The notes under the pieces: model-generated
Database searches by the model: none
Seen by the model: only the letters and a program-made list of their open reading frames with translations
What the model was told of the DNA's origin: nothing
Source of the DNA: Elioraea sp. Yellowstone
GTDB taxonomy: Bacteria > Pseudomonadota > Alphaproteobacteria > Acetobacterales > Acetobacteraceae
Assembly (NCBI RefSeq): GCF_006704265.1
Contig: NZ_VIKA01000016.1
Location: 1-39,888 of the forward strand
Direction: 5' to 3'
DNA: 39,888 nucleotides
Made by a program: the position numbers and the translations under genes
Part shown: positions 9,597-16,164 of the stretch, one piece after another
Numbering within the stretch: position 1 is the first letter of the stretch
Layout: each line of letters opens with the position of its first letter

Positions 9597-9689
9597 TTGT
9601 TTTCTTGATGCTTTATCTGAGCGGATCGGCAGACCGCGGGCGGCCGGCGCGCGGGCGTGGCAGCTGCCCGATCGGCTGCGGCCGGCGCC

Positions 9690-9848
9690 TCAGGCGGCGA
9701 GATGCGCCACCAGCGACACCAGGAACAGCACGAGGAACACCGCGAACAGGATCTTGGCGATGCCGGCCGCGGTGGAGGCGATCCCGCCGAAGCCGAGCAG
9801 GCCCGCGACCAGGGCGACGACGAGAAAGATCAGCGTCCAGGTGAGCAT
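9690..9848 (-). CDS. DUF1328-like small membrane protein (52 aa)
   Basis: A 52-aa protein beginning [20 protein letters not shown] and ending SLVAHLAA, with two hydrophobic helices joined by the conserved [17 protein letters not shown] turn. This is the DUF1328/UPF0391 (YtjA-like) signature, and the length is normal for the family. An AAAGGAG ribosome binding site lies 5-11 bases before the ATG. The family has no known biochemical function and is found in the inner membrane of many proteobacteria. A near-match EcfG promoter lies upstream (9875-9900), as for the two other small membrane genes of this locus, which suggests general-stress control. The neighbouring phyR gene on the same strand ends behind a strong hairpin, so this gene is probably transcribed separately. 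Confidence 0.9.
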   Translation of the reverse strand: MLTWTLIFLVVALVAGLLGFGGIASTAAGIAKILFAVFLVLFLVSLVAHLAA

Positions 9849-9874
9849 GGGGGCTCCTTTCGTTATGGCCCTTC

Positions 9875-9900
9875 AACGTGACGCCGGGGGCGGGGTTTCC
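9875..9900 (-). promoter_or_regulatory. Near-consensus EcfG-type promoter for the DUF1328-like gene
   Basis: On the minus strand, GGAAA (9900-9896), 17 bases, then CGTT (9878-9875) differs from the EcfG consensus GGAAC-N16-17-CGTT by one base in the -35 element. The predicted start near 9868 is about 20 bases before the ATG at 9848. The -35 element coincides with the loop of the hairpin at 9884-9911. Confidence 0.45.
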
Positions 9901-9911
9901 CCCGCCCCCGG
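9884..9911 (-). terminator. Strong GNRA-loop hairpin between phyR and the DUF1328-like gene
   Basis: A perfect 12-bp inverted repeat, CCGGGGGCGGGG paired with CCCCGCCCCCGG, encloses a 4-base loop. On the minus strand (the phyR transcript) the loop reads GAAA, a GNRA tetraloop. It lies 44 bases beyond the phyR stop. No T-run follows, so it is a candidate 3'-end or mRNA-stabilising structure rather than a classical terminator. Confidence 0.5.
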
Positions 9912-9954
9912 TAATCGACGCACCCCTGCCCCACCGCGCGGCCAGCCCCGGCGC

Positions 9955-10695
9955 TCAGCCGAGGCGCAGCCCGCCCGTCACCGCCTGGTAGGTGGCGATC
10001 GCCAGCGTCATCGGGTCGAACGGCTTGGTCACGACGAAGGCCGGCTCCAGCGCCTCGCCGGTCAGCAGACGTTCAGGATAGGCGGTGACGAAGATCACCG
10101 GCACCGACATCTCGCGCAGGATCTCGGCGACCGCCGCCTTGCCGTCCCCGCCCTTGCCGAGATTGATGTCGGCCAGGATCAATGTGGGGTTGAGGCTTCG
10201 TGCCAAGGCCACAGCCTCCGATTGTGTGGCAGCGATGCCGGCCACGCGATGGCCACAAGCGGCCACTAGTTGCCCGAGGTCCATGGCGATGATCGGCTCG
10301 TCCTCGACGATCAGCACCTCGGCCTGCGCACCCTCGCGCAGCCGCTCCCGCGCGGCCGCGGCGATCGCGGCGACCTCCCCGGCATCGCGGCCGAGCACCG
10401 CGGCGGCCGCCTCGGGGTTCAGCCCCTCGAGCGAGGTCAGCAGCAGGACCTGCCGTTCGAGCGGCGTGAGGCCGCCGCCCGGCAGGGGCGGCGATTCGGG
10501 CACGCGCGCCGAGACGGCCCGGTACAGCGCCAGCAGCGCGGCAGTCCCGCCTTGCTCCCCGCCTTGCTCGGGGGGCGCCCGCCGCAGCGCCAGCAGGGCC
10601 TCGCGCACCAGCGCATCCCCCGCCTCCTGGCTGCCGACAAGCGCGCGCGCATACCGGCGTGCGCGTGGCAGCGCCCGCAGCAGGTCCTCGCTCAT
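9955..10695 (-). CDS. phyR: General stress response anti-anti-sigma factor PhyR
   Basis: A 246-aa response regulator with the architecture unique to PhyR: an N-terminal sigma-factor-like domain (about residues 1-120, EcfG mimic) and a C-terminal receiver domain (about 126-240). The receiver shows the acidic pocket VEDEP (Glu131-Asp132), phospho-acceptor Asp176 in LILADINLG, Thr204 in PVIFVTAYPERLL (the FATGUY-type position) and Lys224 in VVTKPF. When phosphorylated, PhyR binds NepR and releases the sigma factor. The ATG at 10695 is chosen because the sigma-like homology begins there and it leaves a 66-base divergent gap to the sigma gene; the frame stays open further upstream inside that gene. 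The sigma-like domain is degenerate compared with the true sigma factors nearby, as expected of a mimic. Confidence 0.93.
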   Translation of the reverse strand: MSEDLLRALPRARRYARALVGSQEAGDALVREALLALRRAPPEQGGEQGGTAALLALYRAVSARVPESPPLPGGGLTPLERQVLLLTSLEGLNPEAAAAVLGRDAGEVAAIAAAARERLREGAQAEVLIVEDEPIIAMDLGQLVAACGHRVAGIAATQSEAVALARSLNPTLILADINLGKGGDGKAAVAEILREMSVPVIFVTAYPERLLTGEALEPAFVVTKPFDPMTLAIATYQAVTGGLRLG

Positions 10696-10761
10696 CCTCC
10701 GCCTCCGATCATTTCCCGCCCAGTTTCGCGCACCGGGTCGCGGCGGCAAACGGGGGCCGCG

Positions 10762-11265
10762 ATGAGCCCGGCCGATCCGGGCGAAGCGGCGTTCCGCGCG
10801 GAACTGATCGCGCTGCTGCCGCAGCTGCGCGCCTTCGCCCGCTTCCTTGCGCGCGACCGCGCTGAGGCCGAGGACCTGGTGCAGGAGACGACTCTGCGCG
10901 CGCTCGCCGCCTGGGGGCAGTACCAGCCCGGCACGAACCTGCGCGCCTGGCTGTTCGCGATCCAGCGCAACCTGTTCCGCCAGGGCCTCAGGCGCCGCCG
11001 CCCCCAGGGCGAGCCCGCCGAGGAGCGCGGCGCCCCGCCCGGCCAGGACGCCCACATGGCCATGGGCGAGCTCGCCCGTGCGCTCAGACGCCTGCCGCCG
11101 GCCCAGCGCGAGGCCATCCTGCTGGTGGGCGCCCAGGGCTTCTCGTACGAGGAGGCCGCCGCGATCTGCGCGACCGCGGTCGGCACGATGAAGGCGCGTG
11201 TCAGCCGGGCGCGCAGCGCGCTTGCGCGCGCGCTCGGCCGGCCCGACACGTTCACGAACATGTGA
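10762..11265 (+). CDS. EcfG-type ECF sigma factor, copy 1
   Basis: A 167-aa ECF sigma factor. Region 2 spans about residues 10-75 (AEDLVQETTLRALAAWGQYQ, then GTNLRAWLFAIQRNLFR, the usual EcfG wording). Region 4 spans about 105-160 (LPPAQREAILLVGAQGFSYE, then AVGTMKARVSRARSAL). It is divergent from phyR with a 66-base gap, the classical arrangement of GSR loci, and is a likely general stress sigma factor or a non-canonical EcfG paralogue. I see no EcfG promoter directly upstream. It is close to the sequence of copy 2 at 11672 but lacks that protein's Ala/Pro/Arg-rich tail. Which copy is the NepR-controlled one is not settled by sequence alone. Confidence 0.9.
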   Translation: MSPADPGEAAFRAELIALLPQLRAFARFLARDRAEAEDLVQETTLRALAAWGQYQPGTNLRAWLFAIQRNLFRQGLRRRRPQGEPAEERGAPPGQDAHMAMGELARALRRLPPAQREAILLVGAQGFSYEEAAAICATAVGTMKARVSRARSALARALGRPDTFTNM

Positions 11266-11292
11266 AAAGGACTACAAGACGCCTTCCCGGGT

Positions 11293-11511
11293 TCAGCGCC
11301 GGCCGCCCATCAGCCCGGCACCAGCGAGCACCGCGCCGGCCGCCAGCAGCGCCGCACCACCGATCACCGACCACTCCGTGCGCTCCGAGTGGCGACCGGT
11401 GATCGCCTCGGCGATCCGCTCCGCCGGTGCGTCCGCCGCATTGAGCCCGATCGCCAGCAGCATCGCGCCGGCAACCGCCAGGGCCAGTCCGATGGCCAGG
11501 GACATCCGCAT
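11293..11511 (-). CDS. DUF3185-like small membrane protein, probable general-stress gene
   Basis: A 72-aa protein with two hydrophobic helices (about residues 4-24 and 48-69) joined by a polar loop, ADAPAERIAEAITGRHSERT. The layout and the wording of the second half (WSVIGGAALLAAGAVL) resemble DUF3185 small membrane proteins, often annotated in stress regulons. The start at 11511 has an excellent AAAGGAGG ribosome binding site; Met3 is an alternative start. An exact EcfG promoter lies 44 bases upstream. The gene is convergent with sigma copy 1 (27-base gap) and divergent from sigma copy 2. The molecular function is unknown. Confidence 0.82.
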   Translation of the reverse strand: MRMSLAIGLALAVAGAMLLAIGLNAADAPAERIAEAITGRHSERTEWSVIGGAALLAAGAVLAGAGLMGGRR

Positions 11512-11554
11512 CGCGCGCCTCCTTTCGCGTCTCGCGCAACCGTGACCACTCTCG

Positions 11555-11579
11555 AACGCGCCGGTCTGCCCGCGGTTCC
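11555..11579 (-). promoter_or_regulatory. EcfG-type general stress response promoter for the DUF3185-like gene
   Basis: On the minus strand, GGAAC (11579-11575), exactly 16 bases, then CGTT (11558-11555) matches the EcfG consensus perfectly and has the same spacing as the lipoprotein promoter at 9209-9233. The predicted start near 11548 gives a leader of about 37 bases before the ATG at 11511. Confidence 0.75.
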
Positions 11580-11590
11580 CTCGGAGTTCC

Positions 11591-11600
11591 GGGGGGGGGG
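11591..11600 (+). repeat. Homopolymeric G10 tract upstream of the second sigma factor gene
   Basis: Ten consecutive G residues lie between the EcfG promoter of the DUF3185-like gene and the start region of sigma copy 2. Such tracts are prone to slipped-strand length change in vivo and to sequencing error. It is 71 bases before the preferred GTG start (11672) and 8 bases before the alternative ATG (11609). Confidence 0.85.
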
Positions 11601-11671
11601 CGAACCGGATGCAACCTTCTCCTGCCGCAGGACGTTGGATCGGCATCGGCAACCGCCGGAGGACCGCAGAG

Positions 11672-12292
11672 GTGCCCGACTCGTTCCACGACGACCTGAT
11701 CGCGATGCTGCCGAGGCTGCGCATCCAGGCTCTTGCGCTCACGCGCAGCCGGGCGGCGGCGGAGGATCTCGTCCAGGATACGGTGGTGAACGCGCTCGCC
11801 GCGCGCGCGCAGTTCCGTCCCGGCACGAATCTCGCCGCCTGGCTGCACCGGATCCTGCGCAACCGCTTCATCAGCGACATGCGCAAGCGCCGGCCGAACG
11901 TGCCGATCGAGGATGCGCCGATCGGGTCGCTCGCCGCCGCAGCCGACCCGGCCGACCGCCTGGTGGCGCAGGAGCTTGCCCGCGCGCTCGACCGCCTGCC
12001 GGCCGATCAGCGCGAGACGCTGCTGCTGGTGACGCTGCAGGGGCTCTCCTGCGAGGAGGTCGCCGAGGTGACGGGCTCGGCCGTCGGCACCGTGAAGAGC
12101 CGCGTCTTCCGCGCCCGCGCCGCCCTCGAACGCGCCCTTCTCGGCGAGGCCGCGGGCGAGACCCCGGCCGCGACCCCGGCACCGCGCCGGCACCGCCGGC
12201 ACGCCGGAACTGGCGGCCCGGCGCCGCGCGCGGTATCCTTGCCGCGCAACGAGTTGGCGATCGAAACCGGACGTGCTGCCGGGTCCGTCTGA
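11672..12292 (+). CDS. ecfG: EcfG-type ECF sigma factor, copy 2 (NepR-linked)
   Basis: A 206-aa general stress response sigma factor. Region 2 has AAAEDLVQDTVVNALAARAQ and GTNLAAWLHRILRNRFISDM, followed by RKRRPNVPIED. Region 4 has LPADQRETLLLVTLQGLSCE and AVGTVKSRVFRARAALER. A C-terminal tail of about 50 residues rich in Ala, Pro and Arg follows region 4 and is absent from copy 1. The GTG at 11672 is preferred because GGAGGA lies 8 bases before it; an ATG at 11609 in the same frame would add 21 residues without homology. nepR begins 6 bases after its stop, the sigma/anti-sigma pairing normal for EcfG. It is expected to read the GGAAC/CGTT promoters in this locus. Confidence 0.92.
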   Translation: MPDSFHDDLIAMLPRLRIQALALTRSRAAAEDLVQDTVVNALAARAQFRPGTNLAAWLHRILRNRFISDMRKRRPNVPIEDAPIGSLAAAADPADRLVAQELARALDRLPADQRETLLLVTLQGLSCEEVAEVTGSAVGTVKSRVFRARAALERALLGEAAGETPAATPAPRRHRRHAGTGGPAPRAVSLPRNELAIETGRAAGSV

Positions 12293-12298
12293 GGGGTG

Positions 12299-12511
12299 AT
12301 GAGCGACACGCCGAAACGCGCGATGCCGAGTGGCGCTGGACAGCTCACCGCGCGCCGGCGTGGCGGGAAAGGACGGTCCGACGTGGCCAACGCCTTCGAT
12401 GTCTGGCTGGACCGCCAGCTGCATCAGATGTTCGACCGTGTCGCCAAGGAACCGATCCCCGAGGACCTGCTCCGGCTGATCGAGGGTGACAGGCGCAAGA
12501 GCGAGGGCTGA
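12299..12511 (+). CDS. nepR: NepR anti-sigma factor
   Basis: A 70-aa protein with a basic, disordered N-terminal half (TARRRGGKGR) and the conserved NepR helices FDVWLDRQLHQMFDRVAKEP followed by IPEDLLRLIE. This is the amphipathic pair that clamps an EcfG sigma factor and is captured by phosphorylated PhyR. Size and position, 6 bases after an EcfG gene and before a HisKA_2 kinase, are typical. The start is uncertain: the ATG at 12299 follows GAGGGG closely, and a GTG at 12382 preceded by GGAAAGGA would give a shorter core protein. It overlaps the start of the kinase gene by 26 bases. Confidence 0.9.
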   Translation: MSDTPKRAMPSGAGQLTARRRGGKGRSDVANAFDVWLDRQLHQMFDRVAKEPIPEDLLRLIEGDRRKSEG

Positions 12512-14312
12512 GGCCGAGGCGGCCGCCGCCCATCCCGGCGAGCCGGCGGCACCGCCGGCATCGGCGCGGTCGCTTGCGCGTCTCTTCGCCCCGGTGCGCG
12601 CACGGCTGATCGGGCTGATCCTGATCGGTGCCGTCCCGGTGGCCGTGCTGGTCGGCCAGAACGCGATCACCTTGTACCGGGAAGCGAACTACGCCGCGCG
12701 CGAGCGGGTGGCGCTGGTGCGCGAGGCGGCGGCCGCGCGGCACCAGGTGGTGATCGAGGCGGCCGAGCAGATCCTCGTCGGCCTCGCCCGCAGCGACGCC
12801 GTGATCTCCGGCGATCCGGAGACCTGCGACCGCGCGCTGATCGAGGTGCTGAGCCTGCAGGGCGGGCGCTACAGCAACATCTGGGTCGTCGACGGTGCAG
12901 GGCGCACGCGCTGCAGCGCCCTACCCGCCCCGCGCGGCCGGTCCTTCGCCGAGGCGCTCTGGTTCAGGGACGCGGTGCAGAAGAACCGCTTCGTGCTGAG
13001 CGAGCTCCAGGTCGGCCCGGTGACGCATCGCAACATCGTCGCCGCCGCCCTGCCGGTGCGGCGCGAGCGCGAGCTGATCGCGGTCGTCGGGCTCGGGCTA
13101 TCGCTCGACCATTTGGCGCTCCAGACCCGCCCCGCCGCACGCGCCGACACGGCGATGTGGCTGATGGACGATGGCGGACGCAGCTTCCCCCTCACCGAGT
13201 CCGCAAGCGAGGGCACGATGCCGATGCTGCCCGCCTGGGCGGCGCTCCGCCGCGGCACGGTGACGCATGTCGATGCCGAGAGCGTCGGCGGCGAGCCCTT
13301 CGCCTATGGCGCAGCGTCGCTCGGCGACGACCTGAGACTGGTGGTCGGCGTGCCGGCGACGTCCTACCGCGCCGAAGCCAGCCGCGCGCTTGTCAGGCGG
13401 CTGGTCGAGCTCGGCGCCTTCCTCCTCGCCTGCCTGGGCGCAGTCGCGATCGGCGCGCATCTCAGCGTGATCCGTCCGCTGCGCGAGGTGAGCGACCGCG
13501 TCGCGGCCTGGCGTCGGCAGGGCGGCCGGTTCGATCCCGGACCGTTGCACGGCTCGCCCGCCGAGGTGCGCGCGCTCGCCCAGGCCGTGGTCGAGGCGTC
13601 GGCCGCGCTCGGACGGCGGGAGGAGGAGCTGCGCGCGGCACTGGCCTCGCGCGACCTCCTGATGGCCGAGATCCATCACCGCGTGAAGAACAACCTGCAG
13701 ATCGTCGCCAGCCTGCTCAATCTCCAGGCAGGGCGCGTGCGCACGGCCGAGGCGCGCACGGCCTTCGCCACCGCCCGCGACCGCGTGCGCGCCCTCGCCA
13801 CCCTGCACCGTCACCTCTACACGCACAGCGACTTCGAGACGATCGCCCTCGGCACCTTCCTCGAGGAGCTGTGCGGCCAGCTCTTCGAGGCGCTCGGCGA
13901 GGCGCCGGGCGAACGCATCACGCTCGGCGTCGCCGCGCCCGACATCGTGCTCGGCTCCGACGAGGCCGTGCCCCTCGCACTGATCATCACCGAGGCGGTC
14001 ACGAACGCGCTGAAATACGCCTTCCCCGACGGCCGCCCCGGCTCGATCACGGTCGAGGTCTGCCATGACGGCACGACGCTGACGCTCGCGATCCGCGACG
14101 ACGGCGTCGGCATCGAGGCGGCACGGGAGAGCGAGACCGTCGAACAGGGCAGCGGGCTTGGCGCCGTGCTGATCGAGGGCTTCGCCCGCCAGCTCGGCGC
14201 CACGCTCGCGACCCGCACCGGCGCCGACGGCACGGTGCTGACGCTCAGCATGCCGATCCGCCAGCGCGGCGGGAAGGCGAAGGCGGATCGGGCCGAGGCG
14301 GCGCCGGCCTGA
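12486..14312 (+). CDS. HisKA_2/HWE-type membrane histidine kinase (PhyK-like)
   Basis: A 608-aa sensor kinase expected to phosphorylate PhyR. The order is: cytoplasmic N-terminus, TM1 (about 41-58), a periplasmic sensor domain of roughly 245 residues resembling double-Cache folds (YSNIWVVDGAGRTRCSALP, AALPVRRERELIAVVGLGLS), TM2 (about 304-325) and HAMP (about 326-380). The HisKA_2 dimerisation box EIHHRVKNNLQIVASLLNLQ has phospho-accepting His397/398. An HATPase domain follows with N-box EAVTNALKYAF, DDGVGI and GSGLGAVLI. Start: a GTG at 12486 overlapping nepR by 26 bases; an in-frame GTG at 12594, just before TM1, is possible. Adjacency to nepR supports co-expression with the stress cascade. 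The sensed signal is unknown. Confidence 0.88.
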   Translation: MTGARARAEAEAAAAHPGEPAAPPASARSLARLFAPVRARLIGLILIGAVPVAVLVGQNAITLYREANYAARERVALVREAAAARHQVVIEAAEQILVGLARSDAVISGDPETCDRALIEVLSLQGGRYSNIWVVDGAGRTRCSALPAPRGRSFAEALWFRDAVQKNRFVLSELQVGPVTHRNIVAAALPVRRERELIAVVGLGLSLDHLALQTRPAARADTAMWLMDDGGRSFPLTESASEGTMPMLPAWAALRRGTVTHVDAESVGGEPFAYGAASLGDDLRLVVGVPATSYRAEASRALVRRLVELGAFLLACLGAVAIGAHLSVIRPLREVSDRVAAWRRQGGRFDPGPLHGSPAEVRALAQAVVEASAALGRREEELRAALASRDLLMAEIHHRVKNNLQIVASLLNLQAGRVRTAEARTAFATARDRVRALATLHRHLYTHSDFETIALGTFLEELCGQLFEALGEAPGERITLGVAAPDIVLGSDEAVPLALIITEAVTNALKYAFPDGRPGSITVEVCHDGTTLTLAIRDDGVGIEAARESETVEQGSGLGAVLIEGFARQLGATLATRTGADGTVLTLSMPIRQRGGKAKADRAEAAPA

Positions 14313-14325
14313 TCCGCCGAGCGCC

Positions 14326-15903
14326 TCACGCCGCGGGCAGCGCCGGAGCGGTGCGCGCGCGCTTCACCATCAGCTTGTTGAGCGCGTGGATGTAGGCGCG
14401 CGCCGATGCCACCAGGGTGTCGGTATCCGCGCCCTGCCCGTCCACCAGCTTGCCCTTCTCCTCGAGCCGCACCGTCACCTTCGCCTGCGCATCGGTCCCC
14501 TCGGTGACGGCGTGCACCTGGTAGAGCTTCAGCTCGGCCTCGTGCGGGAACAGCAGGCGGATCGCCTTGAAGGTCGCGTCCACCGGCCCGTCGCCGGTGG
14601 ATTCGGCACTGCGGACGTCGCCGTCGATGTCGAGCTCCAGCACCGCGCGCTGCGGCCCCTTCGAACCGGCATGCACGTCGAGCGAGACGAAGCGGATGTG
14701 GTCGTGCGCGCGCACCACCTCGTCATCGACCAGCGCCACGATGTCCTCGTCGAACACGACCTTCTTCGCGTCCGCCAGCCGCTTGAAGCGCTGGAACGCG
14801 TCGTTCAGGGCGTTGTCGCCGATGTCGCCGTAGCCGAGCTGCCTCAGCTTGTCGCGGAACGCCGCGCGGCCCGAGTGCTTGCCGAGCACCAGGCTCGACT
14901 TCGCCCAGCCCACGCTCTCGGGCGTCATGATCTCGTAGGTGCCGGCATGCTTCAGCATCCCGTCCTGGTGGATGCCCGCCTCGTGCGCGAAGGCATTGCG
15001 GCCGACGATCGCCTTGTTCGGCTGCACGTCGAAACCGGTGATGGTCGCGAGCAGCTTGGAGGTACGCACGATGTTGCGCGTGACGATGCGGGTGTCCGCC
15101 GGCATCGCGTCGTGGCGCGTCTTCAGCGCCATGGTGATCTCCTCGAGCGCCGCGTTGCCGGCGCGCTCGCCGATCCCGTTGATCGTGCACTCCACCTGAC
15201 GCACGCCCGCCTTGATCGCGGCGAGCGTGTTGGCGACCGCAAGCCCGAGGTCGTTGTGGCAATGCGCCGAGAGGATCACCTTCTCCGTCCCGGGCACGCG
15301 CTCGCGCAGCATCGTGAAGATCGCGGCGAACTCCTCGGGGATCGCGTAGCCCACCGTGTCGGGGATGTTGATCGTCGTCGCCCCCGCCTTGATCGCCGCC
15401 TCGACGCAGCGGCAGAGGAAGTCCGCCTCGGTGCGGCTGCCGTCCTCGGCCGACCACTCGACATCGTCGGTGAAGTTGCGCGCGAAGGTGACGCTGTCAG
15501 TCACCGCCGCCAGCACCGCCTCGGGCTCCATCTGGAGCTTGTACTTCATGTGCAGGGGCGAGGTGCTGATGAAGGTGTGGATGCGCTTGCGCCGGGCGGG
15601 CCTCAGCGCATCGGCCGCCGCCTGGATGTCGGCCCGGCCCGACCGGGCGAGGCTGCACACCACGGCGCCCTGCAGCCTCTCGGCGATCGCCTGCACGGCG
15701 GCGAAGTCGCCCGGGCTGGCGATCGCGAACCCGGCCTCGATCACGTCGACGCCGAGATCCTCGAGCGCCTCGGCCATGCGCAGCTTCTCCTCGAGATTCA
15801 TGCTGAACCCGGGGGACTGCTCGCCGTCGCGCAGCGTGGTGTCGAAGACGATGATCCGGTCGGGCGGAACCTCGCCGAACGACGGATGGGTGATGGTGGT
15901 CAT
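14326..15903 (-). CDS. leuA: 2-isopropylmalate synthase LeuA
   Basis: LeuA condenses acetyl-CoA with 2-oxoisovalerate, the first committed step of leucine synthesis. The 525-aa product has the catalytic TIM barrel with FDTTLRDGEQSPGFSMN near the N-terminus, the metal motif SAHCHNDLGLAVAN and NGIGERAGNAALEE. A linker is followed by the C-terminal LeuA regulatory domain (about residues 395-515) that mediates leucine feedback inhibition. The ATG at 15903 follows AGGAGCGAG with good spacing. The frame is open further upstream, but that sequence is the attenuator region. A leucine-rich leader peptide and hairpins precede the gene (15938-16093), so it is probably controlled at both enzyme and transcript level. 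It converges with the stress kinase gene (13-base gap). Confidence 0.97.
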   Translation of the reverse strand: MTTITHPSFGEVPPDRIIVFDTTLRDGEQSPGFSMNLEEKLRMAEALEDLGVDVIEAGFAIASPGDFAAVQAIAERLQGAVVCSLARSGRADIQAAADALRPARRKRIHTFISTSPLHMKYKLQMEPEAVLAAVTDSVTFARNFTDDVEWSAEDGSRTEADFLCRCVEAAIKAGATTINIPDTVGYAIPEEFAAIFTMLRERVPGTEKVILSAHCHNDLGLAVANTLAAIKAGVRQVECTINGIGERAGNAALEEITMALKTRHDAMPADTRIVTRNIVRTSKLLATITGFDVQPNKAIVGRNAFAHEAGIHQDGMLKHAGTYEIMTPESVGWAKSSLVLGKHSGRAAFRDKLRQLGYGDIGDNALNDAFQRFKRLADAKKVVFDEDIVALVDDEVVRAHDHIRFVSLDVHAGSKGPQRAVLELDIDGDVRSAESTGDGPVDATFKAIRLLFPHEAELKLYQVHAVTEGTDAQAKVTVRLEEKGKLVDGQGADTDTLVASARAYIHALNKLMVKRARTAPALPAA

Positions 15904-15937
15904 GCTCTCGCTCCTGAACTCCGTGTACGCGACTTGC

Positions 15938-15982
15938 CTCGGGGTCTCCCCTGAGCGGTGCTTCGGCGCTCTCAGCGCGAAG
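15938..15982 (-). promoter_or_regulatory. Candidate leucine attenuator hairpins upstream of leuA
   Basis: Hairpin A (15961-15982) begins 4 bases after the leader peptide stop: CTTCG + CGCT stem, loop GAG, one bulged C. Hairpin B (15938-15955) has a GGGG/CCCC core with loop AGA, extended by CTC/GAG around a bulged A. Bases 15967-15975 of A can instead pair with 15951-15957 of B (CGCTC with GAGCG, or CTCAG with CTGAG), so the two folds exclude each other as in classical attenuators. No T-run follows B, so termination might be rho-dependent or the control might act on translation. Confidence 0.5.
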
Positions 15983-15985
15983 GCG

Positions 15986-16093
15986 TCACGCCCAGGGGCG
16001 GGTAAGTCGAAGGAGGAGGAGCGGAAGGAGGGCGCGCGCGGCCGCCTGCGCACGGGGCGCAGCAGCGGCGGAGAAGTCGCGGGCCGGTTGCAT
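15986..16093 (-). CDS. leuL: Leucine-rich leader peptide of leuA (35 aa)
   Basis: A 35-codon frame starting at ATG 16093 and ending TGA 15986-15988. Its C-terminal half reads ALLPLLLLRLTRPWA: seven leucine codons within nine (16004-16030), all CTC or CTT. It lies directly upstream of leuA, is followed at once by alternative hairpins, and starts about 10 bases after a good sigma-70 -10 element. Ribosome stalling at this Leu run when leucyl-tRNA is scarce would be expected to relieve attenuation, as in known leu leaders. No ribosome binding site is visible and the predicted transcription start is within a few bases of the ATG, so translation may be leaderless. No other in-frame start codon lies between the promoter and the Leu run. 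Confidence 0.72.
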   Translation of the reverse strand: MQPARDFSAAAAPRAQAAARALLPLLLLRLTRPWA

Positions 16094-16102
16094 CGCGACG
16101 GG

Positions 16103-16130
16103 ATTATCCACAGCGCGGGCCGCCTGTCCA
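16103..16130 (-). promoter_or_regulatory. Sigma-70 promoter of the leuA leader
   Basis: On the minus strand, TGGACA (16130-16125), 16 bases, then GATAAT (16108-16103): one mismatch from consensus in each hexamer. The start would fall about 0-4 bases before the leader-peptide ATG at 16093. It is the best sigma-70 match in this part of the window. Confidence 0.65.
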
Positions 16131-16164
16131 GCGCGATCGCACCGACACCGCCCCCGCGTCCCCG

